Shown here piece by piece: positions 43,201 to 58,200 of a stretch of 64,000 nucleotides of DNA (position 1 is the stretch's first letter; every line of letters begins with the position of its first letter). Where the stretch lies: the NCBI GenBank assembly GCA_916610825.1, contig OU744446.1, forward strand, positions 22,949,223-23,013,222, read 5' to 3'. This DNA comes from Haliclystus octoradiatus. Lineage: Eukaryota; Cnidaria; Staurozoa; Stauromedusae; Haliclystidae. The notes under the pieces were generated by a model. The model ran no database searches, was not told the DNA's origin, and saw nothing but the letters and a program-made list of their open reading frames with translations. The translations under genes were made by a program, and so were the position numbers.

Positions 43201-46200
43201 ATTTTATTGTTGGTATACAGCAAAAAGCTGTGATTTTATAAGCTTGCAATTGACGGCATCGAATGTCCTGCTTTTTATCTTTGAAGACATATATTACTCA
43301 ATTTCTTTGAGTTTGTGAAAGTTGAGAGAAGTATTTGACATATAAATGCAAAGTGTGAAATGTTTTTATCATTTGTTTGTAAATATTGTTTCCTTGAATA
43401 TTTTTGATAAACATTTTCGCACTATTCACACTAAGTGTCGTCTTGAATGGTTTTTACTAATCTGAAATGCTAAGAACAGAGACGGCAAACAGAGAGGACC
43501 AAAGATTAGTCACATGAGCATTTTCGCCGACGTTGTGAAAATCTGAAACTCTCTAATATCAATTTTGAAGTGATCACTGTGTTAAGACGGTGGCTGCTGT
43601 ATAGGAGGTTACTGTTAGGTTGACAATGAGATAATGAATTATGTCATATTATTCTTACATCATCTGCATCTTGGTAAAATTGTTTCAACTTCAAATCATC
43701 ACGTAATTGAGCAAGTTTGGTATCTGCCCATTCAGAATTCTTTAGCTGCCTTGAATAATAGATAGAAATGTAGAAACAGTTACGGTACTTAGACCATTAC
43801 AAGTTAGTTTAAGATTCAATCACTGGTACAGTTAACTGGATATATGATTATTCAATAGAATGTGAACCAGGAAGAGAGCATCAGCATCAACATCATCATC
43901 ATCAACCTTCTTTCACAGCACTGATTATTAAAACAACCTAACATTAGGGCTAGCATATATATACAGTGGAGCTTGCCAAGTGATTCAGTATGAAGCCTAA
44001 ATTGAAAAATGAATATAGTGGTCAAATCCTCAGATACGGGAACACAAATGCCAAAAACATTATGAAAATAATGATTTTGATAATTTTTTTATTAATGTCA
44101 ATGAAATGCAAATATTGCTGTTTCTTTCAATCTCAGTCTTAATCATTATTAAACAGTTTCTGATAAGTTCAAATTCAAATAAAAGTGAAGGCTCTTGACT
44201 GGCAATTTGGAATTTCATTCATGCAGGTCCAAGTTTTACCTTTCATGGATTACTTTAGCTCGTTCTTGAATTTTATCCTTTGCAAAATGATCCTTCTTTG
44301 ACAATTGTTCAGATAAATCAACAACATGATTAATTTTCTCATTGTGAGCACTCATTTTCTTTGAGAAATCTTCATGTCTACGTATAATATTCTCAACAGA
44401 TTCAACTGTTGGCTAAAACACAATCAAAAATTAGACTTAAATATTTAAAAAAACCATTTAGGCAAGAATGAGGAGAGGTTCAGGTATATTGGATTTATGA
44501 TTAAGTTATTATGTACTGTATTAGCAAGGCAGTGAATAAATAGATACAATCCCTTACTGATGTCTCTTGTTTGGATAGAAACAGCTCTTGTTGTCCAAGT
44601 AAAGCCTCCGCATGTTTAGCATCACGCAAGAAGATTTGTAAGTTGAGACTCTGCTCAAGAATTTCTTTTCTTTTTTGCCAGAGAATACTTAATTCATTCC
44701 AACCTGAGATGACTTCAGCGAGTTGTTGTTGCAGCGATTGTTGCTGGAGGTCTGGATTTTCAGGGATGAATTTTGGAGCATCTTCAACTAATTTTGAGAA
44801 GTCAACTTCACGTTGGTCTATTGTATTCTGCAAGGGATGAATAGAAACAAGATCTTCATATCTATACTATAGGAATACCGTAAAACCTAGAGTTAATAAA
44901 AATGCTTTAGTTTCATTTTATATCATACTGTAAAGATGTAAAATAAGAAATCATTATTATTACAACCATGAAGAAATAGTTTGATGAATGCCAGTATAAT
45001 TACCAGAGCAGAGAAGTACAGAAATACAAAATAACTTGTAATCTTGATTTGCATTCAGGCTGACATTTAATTATTCATCAAACACAAACAATTCAACGGT
45101 GATTTGCATTTTGGATTGTCTTTGTTCGTATTCTCAATATGAAAAACCTTACAATTATCATCCAATTTGAGTGTATAATAAGGGGGTGTTTATATGAGGT
45201 GGGCCAGCCCGGCAAGGTGAGGCGACACCTTCGAGTGAGATCAACATCCACTATTGTTGTTTATTGTTTTACAGTTGTGCGTTTATATGGTTGTCGGGCT
45301 AGCCCACCCAGGTGGGATCTCACCTGATGAGCAGTGGGATCCCACCTGGATGAGACGGAAATTCTCCATATAAACATAGTTTGGCAGGCCAACCCGGGTC
45401 GTTGCTTCATCTGCGCACATCCTTCGATTAGGCAACGTTGAAGTTAAATAATTATTTGCAACAAATCTAACATTTTAGCTAAAAACAGTAGATTAAATTC
45501 ACATTTAATTTATTATTTGTTATTTTCGTTGGAAAATTTCAAAAATAAAAATGAAATTGATAAGAGGCTTGAAAATCGAGGTCACAACACACAAACAGGT
45601 GGGTGAAAAGTGACAACCACTTGGCTAAACAACATCAAATAAATCTACTACACTATTACTTGACAAGTACATAGTTGAAGCAAACACTAGCAAAACTATT
45701 GAATTATAAACTGCTCAAAAATAGATGGAAATTACCTTGAGTTCACAATGAAAATCTAGAAGTGCTTCTGCTTCTTGAAGATTCTGTGCAATGTCCTCTG
45801 ATGCACATGTAGCTTGTGTTGCTTGGAGCCTGAAAAAGTAATAACAAAATAACAAATATTAAATTTGGCTTTTAAGATGTAAATCAAAACTCATGAGAGG
45901 CAGAATGAGTAAGAAAGAAGTATTTTTCATTACTTTATAGCTAAACAAAAAATAATTTCAATAAACATACCAATCTAAGAATTCTGACAGATCAATAATA
46001 AAGCGATTCATTTCACCACTTTCTGCTAAAGCATCTTTGCGTTTCTCAACCTGAAATTATAAGAGTAAGAAATTGAATTTAAAGAGCAAAATAAAATTGT
46101 ATTACTCTGCAACATTAAATAATAATATTAATAATTATTATTATATCTATATAGCGTTATTTCTATGTATTACCCAGTAGCGCTTCACAATGCACAGTTT

Positions 46201-49200
46201 AATAAAAATTCTTAATTAAAATTGTGATGAAGTTCAAAATTATTTACATGGATTAAAAAACCAAAACATATGCCTTTCAGTATTTTGCCTAATATCCCTT
46301 CTTAGGTGGTTATGAATAATTGGATATCAGAGGTGGATTTAAACTGGATGGAGCATTCACCGTTCATATTTAGGCATTGAAAATCAAGGCATACTTGCCA
46401 TGAAACCTGTTGAAATTAGACTGCAGTGTTGCATTTGAGCTCAGTTAAGAGCATCCATTGATTGATCTGAGCAAAAAACACTTCTCTATAAATAAAAGAG
46501 TTTACTAGCGCCTTCTGTGTAGAGAAACACCGTTTTGCATTGGCTAAATACCATTATTTTACTTTTTACCTCATTTCCAAACAAAGACTGTCACACTGTG
46601 AGTGGGTTCAATTATTTTTATTAAAGCAAGCGGTACTTACAGTTGATGAAAGTTCACCCCAACAGCTTTGCAGGTCTTCACATTTAGTCTGGATACACTC
46701 TCCCTCCTGTCACACAAACAAAATAATATTAATAGATTCAATTGACATTGTACCGTACTACAAGCATTTATATAGTATATATTACCTCAGGATACTCCAC
46801 AGCTAGTTGGACAGCTTGACTATTGAGGTCTTGAAGCTATAGAATAACAATTCATTAATACATTTTGTGTGGGTTTTTTATCATGCCATAGTAACAACGA
46901 GTAACAACATAGTAAAACTCAGGTGACAGGTATGTACTATTTCAATTACCTTGTTAGGCATAGCAGCAATGTCTCTTTCGATACTGTTTAAACGTCTTTG
47001 TAGAGTGACAACACTTGACAGATCATTTGCAGATTCATCAACCGTTGATAATAAATTAGATTTTTCAACAATCCAGATCTGAAAAAGCAGAAGAACAACT
47101 TATGATACAGTGAAACCTGTATACATCATCCAGTTATGAAAAGTACATAAACTGACCGCTATATGCATGTGACCTTTATACACAGGGTTGATTCAATAGA
47201 GAAAAATACCATTTTAGATATGGATAGAGTGATCACTATACACAGGTGGCTGATGTATAGAGTTGACCGTTATAACAGGTTTGATTGTAACAGCAACTAA
47301 AGTAATACGTCAGTTATACCAGAGTCATATAATTGCAAACACACTTAATGTCAATAATAACATGATGGGAATGTATGTGTTCATAATACAAAATCAATGT
47401 TTGTTTTCATCCTATAGCATTTTAAAGAAAAAGGATAGTGACAAGAGAGCATACAGCACTGATGATTGCAATCTTTTCAAATTGTTCATAGGCAGGGAAC
47501 TTGAAAATGACTTATGGCGTCTATGTCTAAACATTATCCTTGAGCTAATAAACTAAATCCATCAGCTGATTACACAGGTTTCCATGACTGTACATTGCCT
47601 GTGTTTCTCAGCCTACATAAATACATAAGAAATGAAGGTATTAGTTACCTTAATGTCAGTGCTTTTCAAAATAAAATAATATGGCTAAGCTCACTTTTAG
47701 CTCACTTTTAGCAACGGGACAGAGAGAAATCCATATGCTATATACAATTATCAAAATGCAAATATTATACTATAGGAATTTGCACTCAATAAAATTAATT
47801 CATTGTTATAGAGTATAGATCATCGTTTATATACATATTGCATACAGAAGTATGAGGCATTTTGATTTTAAATTCATCACATTAAGTCCTATGAAAAACT
47901 CACCCTTGTTTCCGTGACAACACTGTAGAACTGTTGTAGCTTCAATGCACCATATAATTTAGCTTTTTTGCCATCTGAATCTTGTTTCAAAGCTTCACAA
48001 CTGATAAGAAAGGAATGAGAGTATATGGTTAATGATGAATTCAGATGGGAGTGATGACCAACAGAATCATACAATTCTTATCAATAAGGTACAGTGAAGA
48101 CTGCCGATCAAATTGAAGCATGTGTTTGTGATGCTAACAGTACGGTATGTAATGTTGACAAACCTTTTATTCAATGTTTGTACTACTTTAGCCATATCTT
48201 CATTACCACCATTTTCATTCGCTAATAATTCAGCTGCTAGCTTATTTACTTTCTCCAAGCGTGAGTCATTCACCTTCATTTCCTAATAAAGAAGAAGAAC
48301 ATTAAAATATCATAAAAAATACAAATTGTATTGATTCAAATGTAATATTGTGTAATCCCAACCCAGAGATTTACAAGTTACGCATTGGTGTAGACAAGTT
48401 ACATCAACTCATTGTATTAAAAGTTTTCATAATTTAGCTAATTGCTTGTACGTTGATTTATTTCAAATTTCTAATTTTACACTTCCATTACTATTACATT
48501 AGCTTAATCATCTTGATTTCAGTTTTAGATTAAAATACAATAATATTTGTAACCATGATCATCATTGAGTAAATTTAATACAGCACACGCCTTCGGTGTT
48601 ACGTAGCAGTGTTGAGTAAATTTAACTCTGGTTCACCTACTTGCTCAAAACCTTCAAAACGTTGTTCAACTTCTTGACATTGTTCTAAATCGTATGATGG
48701 ATCAACACGCAAGTACGTCTGTAATTGTGATTCCTGTTGTGGAAAATAGAAAAGATACATAAAATAAAATTATTAGATATTATCTAATAACAATTATGAA
48801 TGTGTAGTCTTTAACTCCGTTTATTATAAAATAAATTTAGATTTTTCAATCAAATACTACGCATGTTATTCTATCCCTTATTGTATAAAAAATGATTATC
48901 ACAAAATTTTGAAATTATCAAAGTTTTTTAGCGTAGAATATTATAAATGAATAATCATAATCAGTCGCTGGGCAAACAAGCTTCAAGAGTGCCACAAACA
49001 ATATAATCATTCTAATTATTCAAACTGTACGAAGCAGCTCAACTTGTCCAATTAGACCCTAATGATCTACTACACACTGCCAGTAAAACTGATGCTGAAG
49101 ATTATATAGGACAATCCAATTTCACAGGTTGTTATAAATAATGCTGGCATTATGAACAATGGGAATGGAATTATTTAAAGCTACACTCCATAATGCATTG

Positions 49201-52200
49201 CTTAATTTTATATTATAATAAAAGGGAATATGATAGCTTTAATATGACCGCCTACATCTAGGTATCCAAGGTGATTTAACTTACTCTCTCAGTCAACCAT
49301 GTTCTTATAATGGTTGTTTCGGAATATAATTGACATTTCGATAATCTTTCAATTAGCAGCATCTCCCTCTTCTTTGCTTTGGCTAATAAGTCATCATACT
49401 GCTGCTCAACTCTATTTAAATTAAATAAGCATGTTAATTCTGTAAAACCAAAAAGGGTAGACCATTAATTTTTCTAATACTGTACATAGACTTAAAGTTA
49501 TGTGGTCACTGATTCGATTATTGAAGAGATCATTAAAAATGAATCAACTTTTTGTGACTATGAATTCATAGCCTACACATCTGAGCCAATAAGCTCCCTC
49601 AGAGCCTCTTATATCTACTGTTCTCAGGAGGATAAAAAACGATTATTTTACTTGCAAACATATGCAGATTTATCCCTTGTTTACCCACGGAATCACATTG
49701 AGCAATACAGCAGAAAAAACTCCAAGGGAGCTTATTGTAGTTACACTGTAAAAGCGGATTTTTGTTGATCCTGATTTGGTTGAAAATGATGAAAATAGTA
49801 TTTGATGACCATCGAATCTGAGGCATTGGACCAGTCATTAGTACCTTGCTTTCTCACTTAGTACGTCAGGGTTTTCTTGATGCTCAGGTGTGAGTGAGTT
49901 CAACCGCTGTTGCTCAAGGCCAGTCAATAGCTCTGATGCTGAAGTTGCTTCATCCATAAAGACCTATAAACAGAATTGTAGCTTGAACATGGTTGTTTTT
50001 AAAGATGGGTAATATGGACATGTGTCTACATTCCCATTAGGGAGGTTTAGATTTAGTACAGGTACAGCTACGAGTACAGCTTTCTCGTTGCGCATCACTT
50101 CTGCGCATTGGGGAAAGCCCCTATGCTCTGAAAGCTGTACTGACCTGCTCGTTTCGGAACGCCTTTTGGCGCGTTACATGGAGTACATGTTTTGGTTTTG
50201 TTGTTTTGCTTTGTTTTGGTTTTGCTTTAGCTTTTTTGAATGAAATTTTAGTGTCGTTATAAAATTTATACCTAGAATCAAAATGAATCCTGAACAAATT
50301 GTCAGAAATTTTGTTTTTACCTGGAAAACAGAAACTGAGGTTTTATGTTATTGAATCTAAACGTCTTGTTTTGAAAGAACGAGTACAGGTATAACCCAGT
50401 CTTCTTGTTGACTAAACATGAACTTGAACCGGTACCGGCACTAAATCTAAACCTCCCTATTATCTGCCAAAGCACACAACTTGGTTGTAATATGCATATT
50501 GATAGATTCGCAAAAATATTTTTTTCTAGAAAAACTATCATCAAAGAGCACAATTTGTAGCCAATATGTTTGAGATTAAGAAATTATTGATCACAGTGTC
50601 AATTTCTATCAAATCTGCTCCATATAAACAAAATAAAAATCAATGTTGGTGGGTGAGGTGAGTTGCAATGTAACGTAAACTTATAAAGGTTGAAAAATAT
50701 TGTAAATTAGCCTTCATTGGTACATATAATTTACCTGGTGTTGTTTGATGAGTTCTTGTACTGAATCTTCATCTTGGCCAACATCATCAATAGAAATTGT
50801 TGCATCTAATTCATTCAGGTTGGCAGAGACCTCATGACAATCAGATAAATACTGCAACAGGTAAGAAATAATACGATAATACAATGAGGTTTAATTCTAA
50901 TTTATTGTGTAAGTTCTATGTTGTTCGATATCTCATGTTGGCAATTATTGGTAGGAGAAGATCGATATTTTTATTTACATTTTCACACAAACAAATGAAA
51001 GGATTGCCATGTAAGTTGATTTCAATACATCAATCATTATGGATCAAATAAATTATCTGAGCATTACCTGATGGATATTTAGAGCTTCTTCTAGACATTT
51101 TTGACGTTCCAAAGCAAGTCTTTCAATCTCAGCTAGTTTCTCATTCAAATCATCACTATGCTTCGTAATATTCTCTGTTGCATAAGGTAACTGTGTTTGT
51201 AGATTAGTTCCATTCTGTAATATATCATCAACAATTGCTTTCCTGGCCACTAATTCTTGTTGCAAACCCTGTTAATAAATATTTCAAAATCACGAACAAG
51301 AGCAAATGACAAGAATGATCAAATACAAGGGCATATAACTTTAATGATCATATAAAACTGTTGATATTTAGCTACTGTATTATCTCAAAGATCGCAAAGG
51401 ATCATCACGAGAAACGTTGCTGCAAAACTCAGAGTAACAGAGTAAGCTTGTGATCTTTGATCTACTATTTATATATAGGACTGTTTACATTTCGTACCTC
51501 GTGTTTTTTTAGCAACAACATTGTAGTATGAACATCCCGGCCATAATCAGAAGATGATAGAAAATATTCTTTCTCGCTAAGCCAGATGATCTCCTCATCA
51601 ACATCCCGGTAGAATGAATGTAACTGAAGGGATTCTTCTAAGCGCATTTTCCTTGATGCTACTAGATCGCATAAGCTTTTGTATGCTTCAGCTAGCTTTT
51701 GTTGATGCACTTTGACAAGGTCTAGGTCAGGTTTATACTCTAAGAAAGAAAACAAAACATACAATAACACAATACCTTGCTAAATACGTAAAACTGCAAT
51801 GCAAAGGTGAAAATTGAATGCAAAGGTGAAAATTGAAAAACAACAGACACAGGTATTGCACATTTAAAAATCATTACATGTTTCAAGACTTGTAAATAAA
51901 ATCTCTATCTTACAAGGGACTGGGATTAGTTGCCATGCATGCATGGCTCAGTGGTCATTAGATCCTAAATAATAAGGAATATTATTTGGTTAATGAGGTT
52001 TCATGCTAATTTGTCAAACATTGCTTTTCTTCTTTACAGTATCACTGACACAGTGGCCAACAAAAGGTTTCGACTTCCGGAATCTTAAACGATATTGTAC
52101 ATTTTCTTCTGAATTTGCTCTAGCCTTCCGGGAATTAGAATCCTAGGATCCCTACTTTTGTCGGTCCATGCACTGACATCATACATAACTCTGAGATTTT

Positions 52201-55200
52201 TCAAACTCACTATCTTCCTCTGGTTCCAATTCTAGGAATGAAGCAGCTCCAGTATTAGCATGTTCAACTCTTTCTGCCTGTGCAGCAACATCAGCTTCGA
52301 CAAGTGAATGCTTCTGTAGGAGATCTTCAACATCAAAGAAATGTTTACCATAATCATCTGATGTGAGAACAACCTGTTATGATTAAAGAAAACATATATA
52401 GTTATAAATGGTCACCTCTGTATATAGATTCATTCATTCAACTAAAATACATTCAAGTCATAAATGGCTTGAATTCAACACATCTTTAAGTGGCTTCAAG
52501 AATCATTTGTATCCACTATTATGCAAAGAAGCAAAAAATATGATGTCTACAGTCTTATTCAATTAACTTTTAATGATCACCCTCGTGAAAAGATTAGCTG
52601 ATTCACAAACTCTTCATAAACATTTTATAAACAGTTCATGAACGTTAAATTGTCCAACTTTCATGAACAGTTCATGGACGTTAGATTTCCCAATTTTCAT
52701 GAACAGTTCATGAAAACTAGGCCATTTAACGTTCATGAACTGTTTTCACAGATGCATAAACTACTCCCAGTAAAGTGAATCCTCAAAAATATTTACCTTT
52801 GTATCTTCAATCCAGTTGATGATATAAATCATTTCCTGGAAAACTTTATATAACTGGTGATGTTTTCTGAGACGTGAGCTACGATGTTTCAGAAGCTCAA
52901 GTAATTGTTCCCAAAGTTTTAGTACTTGGTCTTTCTTTTGGACAATGGCTGGTGTTGCGTGATAATTACCTGATTCAAGCTCTGTTGCAACAACTTCAAC
53001 TGCATTTATTCTTTCAACATAAGCCTATGTCAAATGGAAATATAAATTCATAATCAACCACAATATTCTATTTCTAAGATACCCGTTGGAGCTAATATTT
53101 GATCATGTGTGCATATTGTAGTTATTTCACATCTGAATGGGGCTACATACCAATTTAGACAAAATTAAAATCTAGCCATTTTTACTACGAGCAAGATCTA
53201 AATTCAGTTCTTGTTCCGTATGTTTTCTTTGTATTTGGGGCACTCTGTATTTGCCATGAAGCATATCCGTCTTGGGACTACCATGTATAGGAGCATCATG
53301 GGATGCGCGGCCAACCTCTTATCCGTGGAATAGGGTAAGTCTTGTGATCCAGATAGGGTGTTGAAATCAGGTTTGCACTTATTAGCTAGCTAGTAAGTCA
53401 TCACAAGCATTTAAGAAGTTATAGTTTTTGCTACGAGTTTTTAGCAATTGTTGTTACGATATCAATTTTAGTTTTAAATTGAGAACTATATTGCCCATTA
53501 TCTACACATTTTTCATATCGAATTTCCCACTCTCCCCACAATTTAATAGGTTTGTATAAACTGAGATTTTAGGATTCTTAGTTTAATGTGATTATATATT
53601 CTAATTAATTTTCCATTGATTATCAGTATGAAGGTGCTTGGTTGGAGATTGGAGACAGGGTGGCACGAAGTGGCTACCTGACAACTAGGAGATGAGTAAT
53701 TCCCACCAACCAAGAACCAATGCCAAAACCCCACCAATGGTGAGGATTTTAATTGAATAGTAATATAAATCATACCTTGATATCAGTCTCAATCGCTTCA
53801 TGTTTCTTAACAGATGCTTCAACTGCGTTAAGGTTGGTACCAAAATTATCTTGTGATAACAAACGCTGATTTTCTATTAACCATGTTTCTCGCAATGCAG
53901 CCTGTGAAATTCAAATGGGAGATATTGTGAAGACAGTTAGCAACACGGAATCATGAAGTGCAGTACACAATATAATGCATGTCACAAGACAACCATACTT
54001 AATTGTACATACCTTCCGGTGAAATCTTGAAGCCAATTGCTCTAATCGTTCTTGTCTGAAATTACACACATATTTCATACAAAAGTTATAATGTACCAGC
54101 AACAACATTGACATTAGCATTAAATCTGCCTTAAACAGTATTGATTAAAAAATTTCTTATAAAACATTTTAGAATGAAGGATAGTGAAAAGAAACTACAA
54201 GTAGTTGTTGGTGAAATATTTCAATATAATTCAATTTTCTGAATGATATTGAAACGTTTTCAACAACAACTACTTGTTATCGCTACCTTCATACCTTCAT
54301 TTAAAAATTAAATAAATATTATTACATAATTAACAATCTCATTTATATTCACCTGATAAGCTCTTCTCTGAGAGCAACTTCACGAGCATGTTCACTCTCC
54401 TCTAAAGTATCCCACGCCTTGAAAATGAATTTAAAATTAATTAGAGAATGAAATTTTCTTAATCATACAGTCAATCAGTTCGTATAAAATTACATGATTT
54501 AAATCTATTATTCCTAAATTTTATTTTAAAGTGCACATGACACCAAAATTTTTTTACGGAATCGAGTAGCCCATGCAAGATAAATAGGAATGGCAACAAT
54601 AATTTGTCGATTTGGATTCTTGTAAGCTGAGTTATTTAATGTTGAAAGTACCATAAATCAGCAAAAGACTTTGCTATTTTTCCATAGTGGGCTCTCTTGT
54701 CATTTCAACATGAGTTCCGACATTTGAAGGAGCACTATTTTTGAAATATGGTATTTTCAAGAGTCCAAATAGAGAAATTATCGTCGCCATTCCTATTTAC
54801 TTTGCATGGTCTACTTGATTCGGAAAAAATATTTTTAGTGTCATGTGCACTTTAATGGGTTTTGATAGAAAAAGATTCAAAAATCTGTGGATACTTCCAT
54901 TATTGTTAATTGTTAATATTTCTAACGATAGTAACTCTATAAATATAAGTTCTTGTAAACAATTTAGTCATCTTAATAATGATCATTAGTCAAGATTGAA
55001 AAGTTGATCAATCAAATATTACGTTGTTGTTTTCTGTCAAATGTATGTCTCAGAAGCTTATGTTTAATACATTTTATTATGCACTGGTATTCCAATCAGA
55101 AACTTCTCTATTCTGATTACACAAATCAAGATGGTGCAAGGTTATTTCCACTACAAAGTTTTAATGCCTTCTTTCAGAAACTGCTGATCATAACAAGTTA

Positions 55201-58200
55201 GTTTTATGATCTTGGACATACTGTACATATTGCCTCTTCAAAAACATGGAGCAGAAGAAAATATCAAGACTGAATTGATGAGCATGATGATGGTAATACT
55301 GTTAATGAGGCTGCAGCTCAATCGTAAAATGAATATCATTACAAAAAGATCAATAAAGATCAGTGAGACTTACCTTGTTTATATCAGATATCATTTTTCC
55401 TTCTGCAGGAACGTACATCTTTTGATGATTGAATCTTAATTTACTTGTCAGCTCAAACATCCTTACTTCCAAGTTACCTTTCTCAACAAACCTGCAATTC
55501 GTATGGTAACAATAATATCAACAATCACACAAATGATGAGTTAAATTTCAACAAAACATGGTCATAAAGTCCAGGGGAGATGTTACTTGAATTTTCAAAG
55601 CACATCAATAGAATGTTGATTCTGAAAGAAAAGATATCAACAAGTCTTGCAAGAGATTTTGAGTGCCTGTCTATCTACATCACAAAGCAGTGTACACCCT
55701 CTCAAATAAATAAAATCTATGTAAAAAGCGGATTTATCATTTCCAGTAAGGCTTGCTACAAAACAAGAATGATAAGTTGTGATAATTTAATCCAAAACAT
55801 ACTTTGGAGGTTTTTCTTGTGTTCTGTATTGATTGAATACAAGCATCTGTTGTTGTAACTCTCTCAGTGAATTACCAAATTCATGAGTTGAAAGACGAGA
55901 AATAGTTTCCAAGATCCATTCTAAAAGAGTAGTGCTAATTGCATCATATTCCTTGATCAAACGGTCGTTGTCTAATGCTTGGAGCACAACCTTGGAAATA
56001 AACACAAAAATAGGGATTTGATTATTAATTATAATTCATTTTTGCTTTCGTAGCAAAAATTCACTTAAGTTATTATAAATTAGAGAAATCCCATCATTCA
56101 AACTTTACTTCAATGATTAATGGTCAAATTAATTTGGGATTTGGCTGTAGCATCAACTATAATTCTAGTTTGATATACTTCAACCCAACAACATGGTGGG
56201 TTGAAAGGCTATCAGATATAAAATCAGGGCTGAGCGGAGTAGTGAAATTAGAAAACTATAATAGCTTTGACTGTCTGAGTGTCTCTAGTTTGCAATAGGT
56301 AGCCTATTAAACAGGCAGTAACTGCCATAAACCTGCATATGTACGTCTATTGTAATTATAATGCAACCGTGCAAAAGTTTATTCCATCCTTTGAAGAATT
56401 TTTGTATCTCCTGTCCAAGATTTGAAGAGGAAAGTTTCAATCAGAGAATAAAAGAAAACATTTCAACAGACATACTTCATTTGTGGATTATTCAAAAGAG
56501 TGGTCAATAATCTTAAATACAACAATAACAAAAGGTGTTTTAGTATGTTGTTTCATGCAAATTAGTTGGTGTGATTATTACCATAGTGGTTATGCATGAT
56601 TACAGTTTGAAAAATGAGTGCCTTGCTCCGTGTAATCCTCTCCACTCTGATAGGATTTTGAATCTGATTGTGCAATACTTAACCTGTAGCCTATAAACTC
56701 TTAACCGGTATTGTGTAATCTAGGCCTAGGTATTATATGTGAATGTAAACAATGACCTCACCTTCTGAATACGGCTACCACTGACTTCCACTTTCTTCAT
56801 TTTTGAGAAATAATGATAATAAGAAGCAATGTATGTCATGACTGATTTCTCATCAGGATAGTCAACATTAATATCTATCAACAAAATAATAAGGGGTTTA
56901 TTAAATCAAGAGAGTTGCACAAATGCTGATTTGCTAAAACAATGAATCGCTTTCATATCTGAACACCTGGGCTCCCCATGCATAGGGAAATTCAGTTCAG
57001 GATTGCTTTTATCGTTAATCCATATAATAATTGTAATGCATTGTAATAAGATGTGAAAATAATCCTATGAAAATCGATCTGCATTGGAATTTTTACTTGA
57101 TTACGGTAGCAACAGAAGAAAATGTTGGTAGCTTCTGACTACATCAATCAAATTGCTTCTTACTGAATCAATGTAATTCTAGAATGAATTTGGAAAGCAA
57201 TTGCCCGCCAGAACACTTTGTTAATCCGATCAATACAATTGTTGGCAAACATAATATACCTAATACCCATTAATAGAATCAAAATAGATTTGCGGTTGAA
57301 GTACAAAAGTATTGAGACACAAAGGATTAAATTGCCTTTAGGTGAAGGGGGTTACTTTTTGTGTTAGAAAACAGATTTTACCTTGATTTTTATTCTAATT
57401 TAATTTTATACAGTAAATCATTGGTAGGCCTAAATTTAAACCGTTCAACAGGGCGAGATGTGAGGAGTCTTTGATAAAAAGTGTTTGTGGCTGCCTCAGT
57501 CAAAATCGCACAGTGTTTGTATACTTTATTTTATTCCAAAATAACATTGATATTGAAAATCCACAGTATTATCCACGAGAGCACCAACAAAGAATATCTG
57601 ATTAATGGGGTGGTGAATATAAACTTAGATAATATGCTTTTAGCTGATAGCTGTCACAACAAAAATCGCACAGCGATTGCATATTTTCGAAAGATAGAAT
57701 CATATTCATAATATACAAAATCGAAATATGAAACCAAAACTCAAAAAAATGTCATGAATGTTCCTGCTTGCCAGCGCATCACTTTGCCCCCTCAAATTTT
57801 ATTGGGCCCTCACTGGAGTTGTAGGCCATTATGCAATGAGGCTAACCTAATTGAATAATAACGTGTTTGTAAAGATTGCAGTCGTCCAGAAGCTTATCAC
57901 TAACCTGGTGCATCTAACAGTGGGGCAATTCCAAGATCTCTTTCTGCACATTCAAATGCATAGTTCAAGTTTTTGATTGGCTCTTCTTTCTTTAACTTAT
58001 TATACTCAACCAAATCCGGTCTATAAGGAAAGGAATTGAATAAATATTTGTATTAATCAATTCAAATCAACATCTTGATTAGTTTTAATAGTTAAATTTC
58101 CATGCAGACCATTCGATTGTTACATTAAATATCACATATTACCATGTAAATACCTGCAATGGCAATTGCTTAACTACTCTTATATATCCTGAAAACCAAA

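Noticed and set aside
53628-53715. Hairpin CTTGGTTGG/CCAACCAAG as a structured RNA or tRNA
   Set aside because: The stem is short, there is no A/B box spacing and no cloverleaf.
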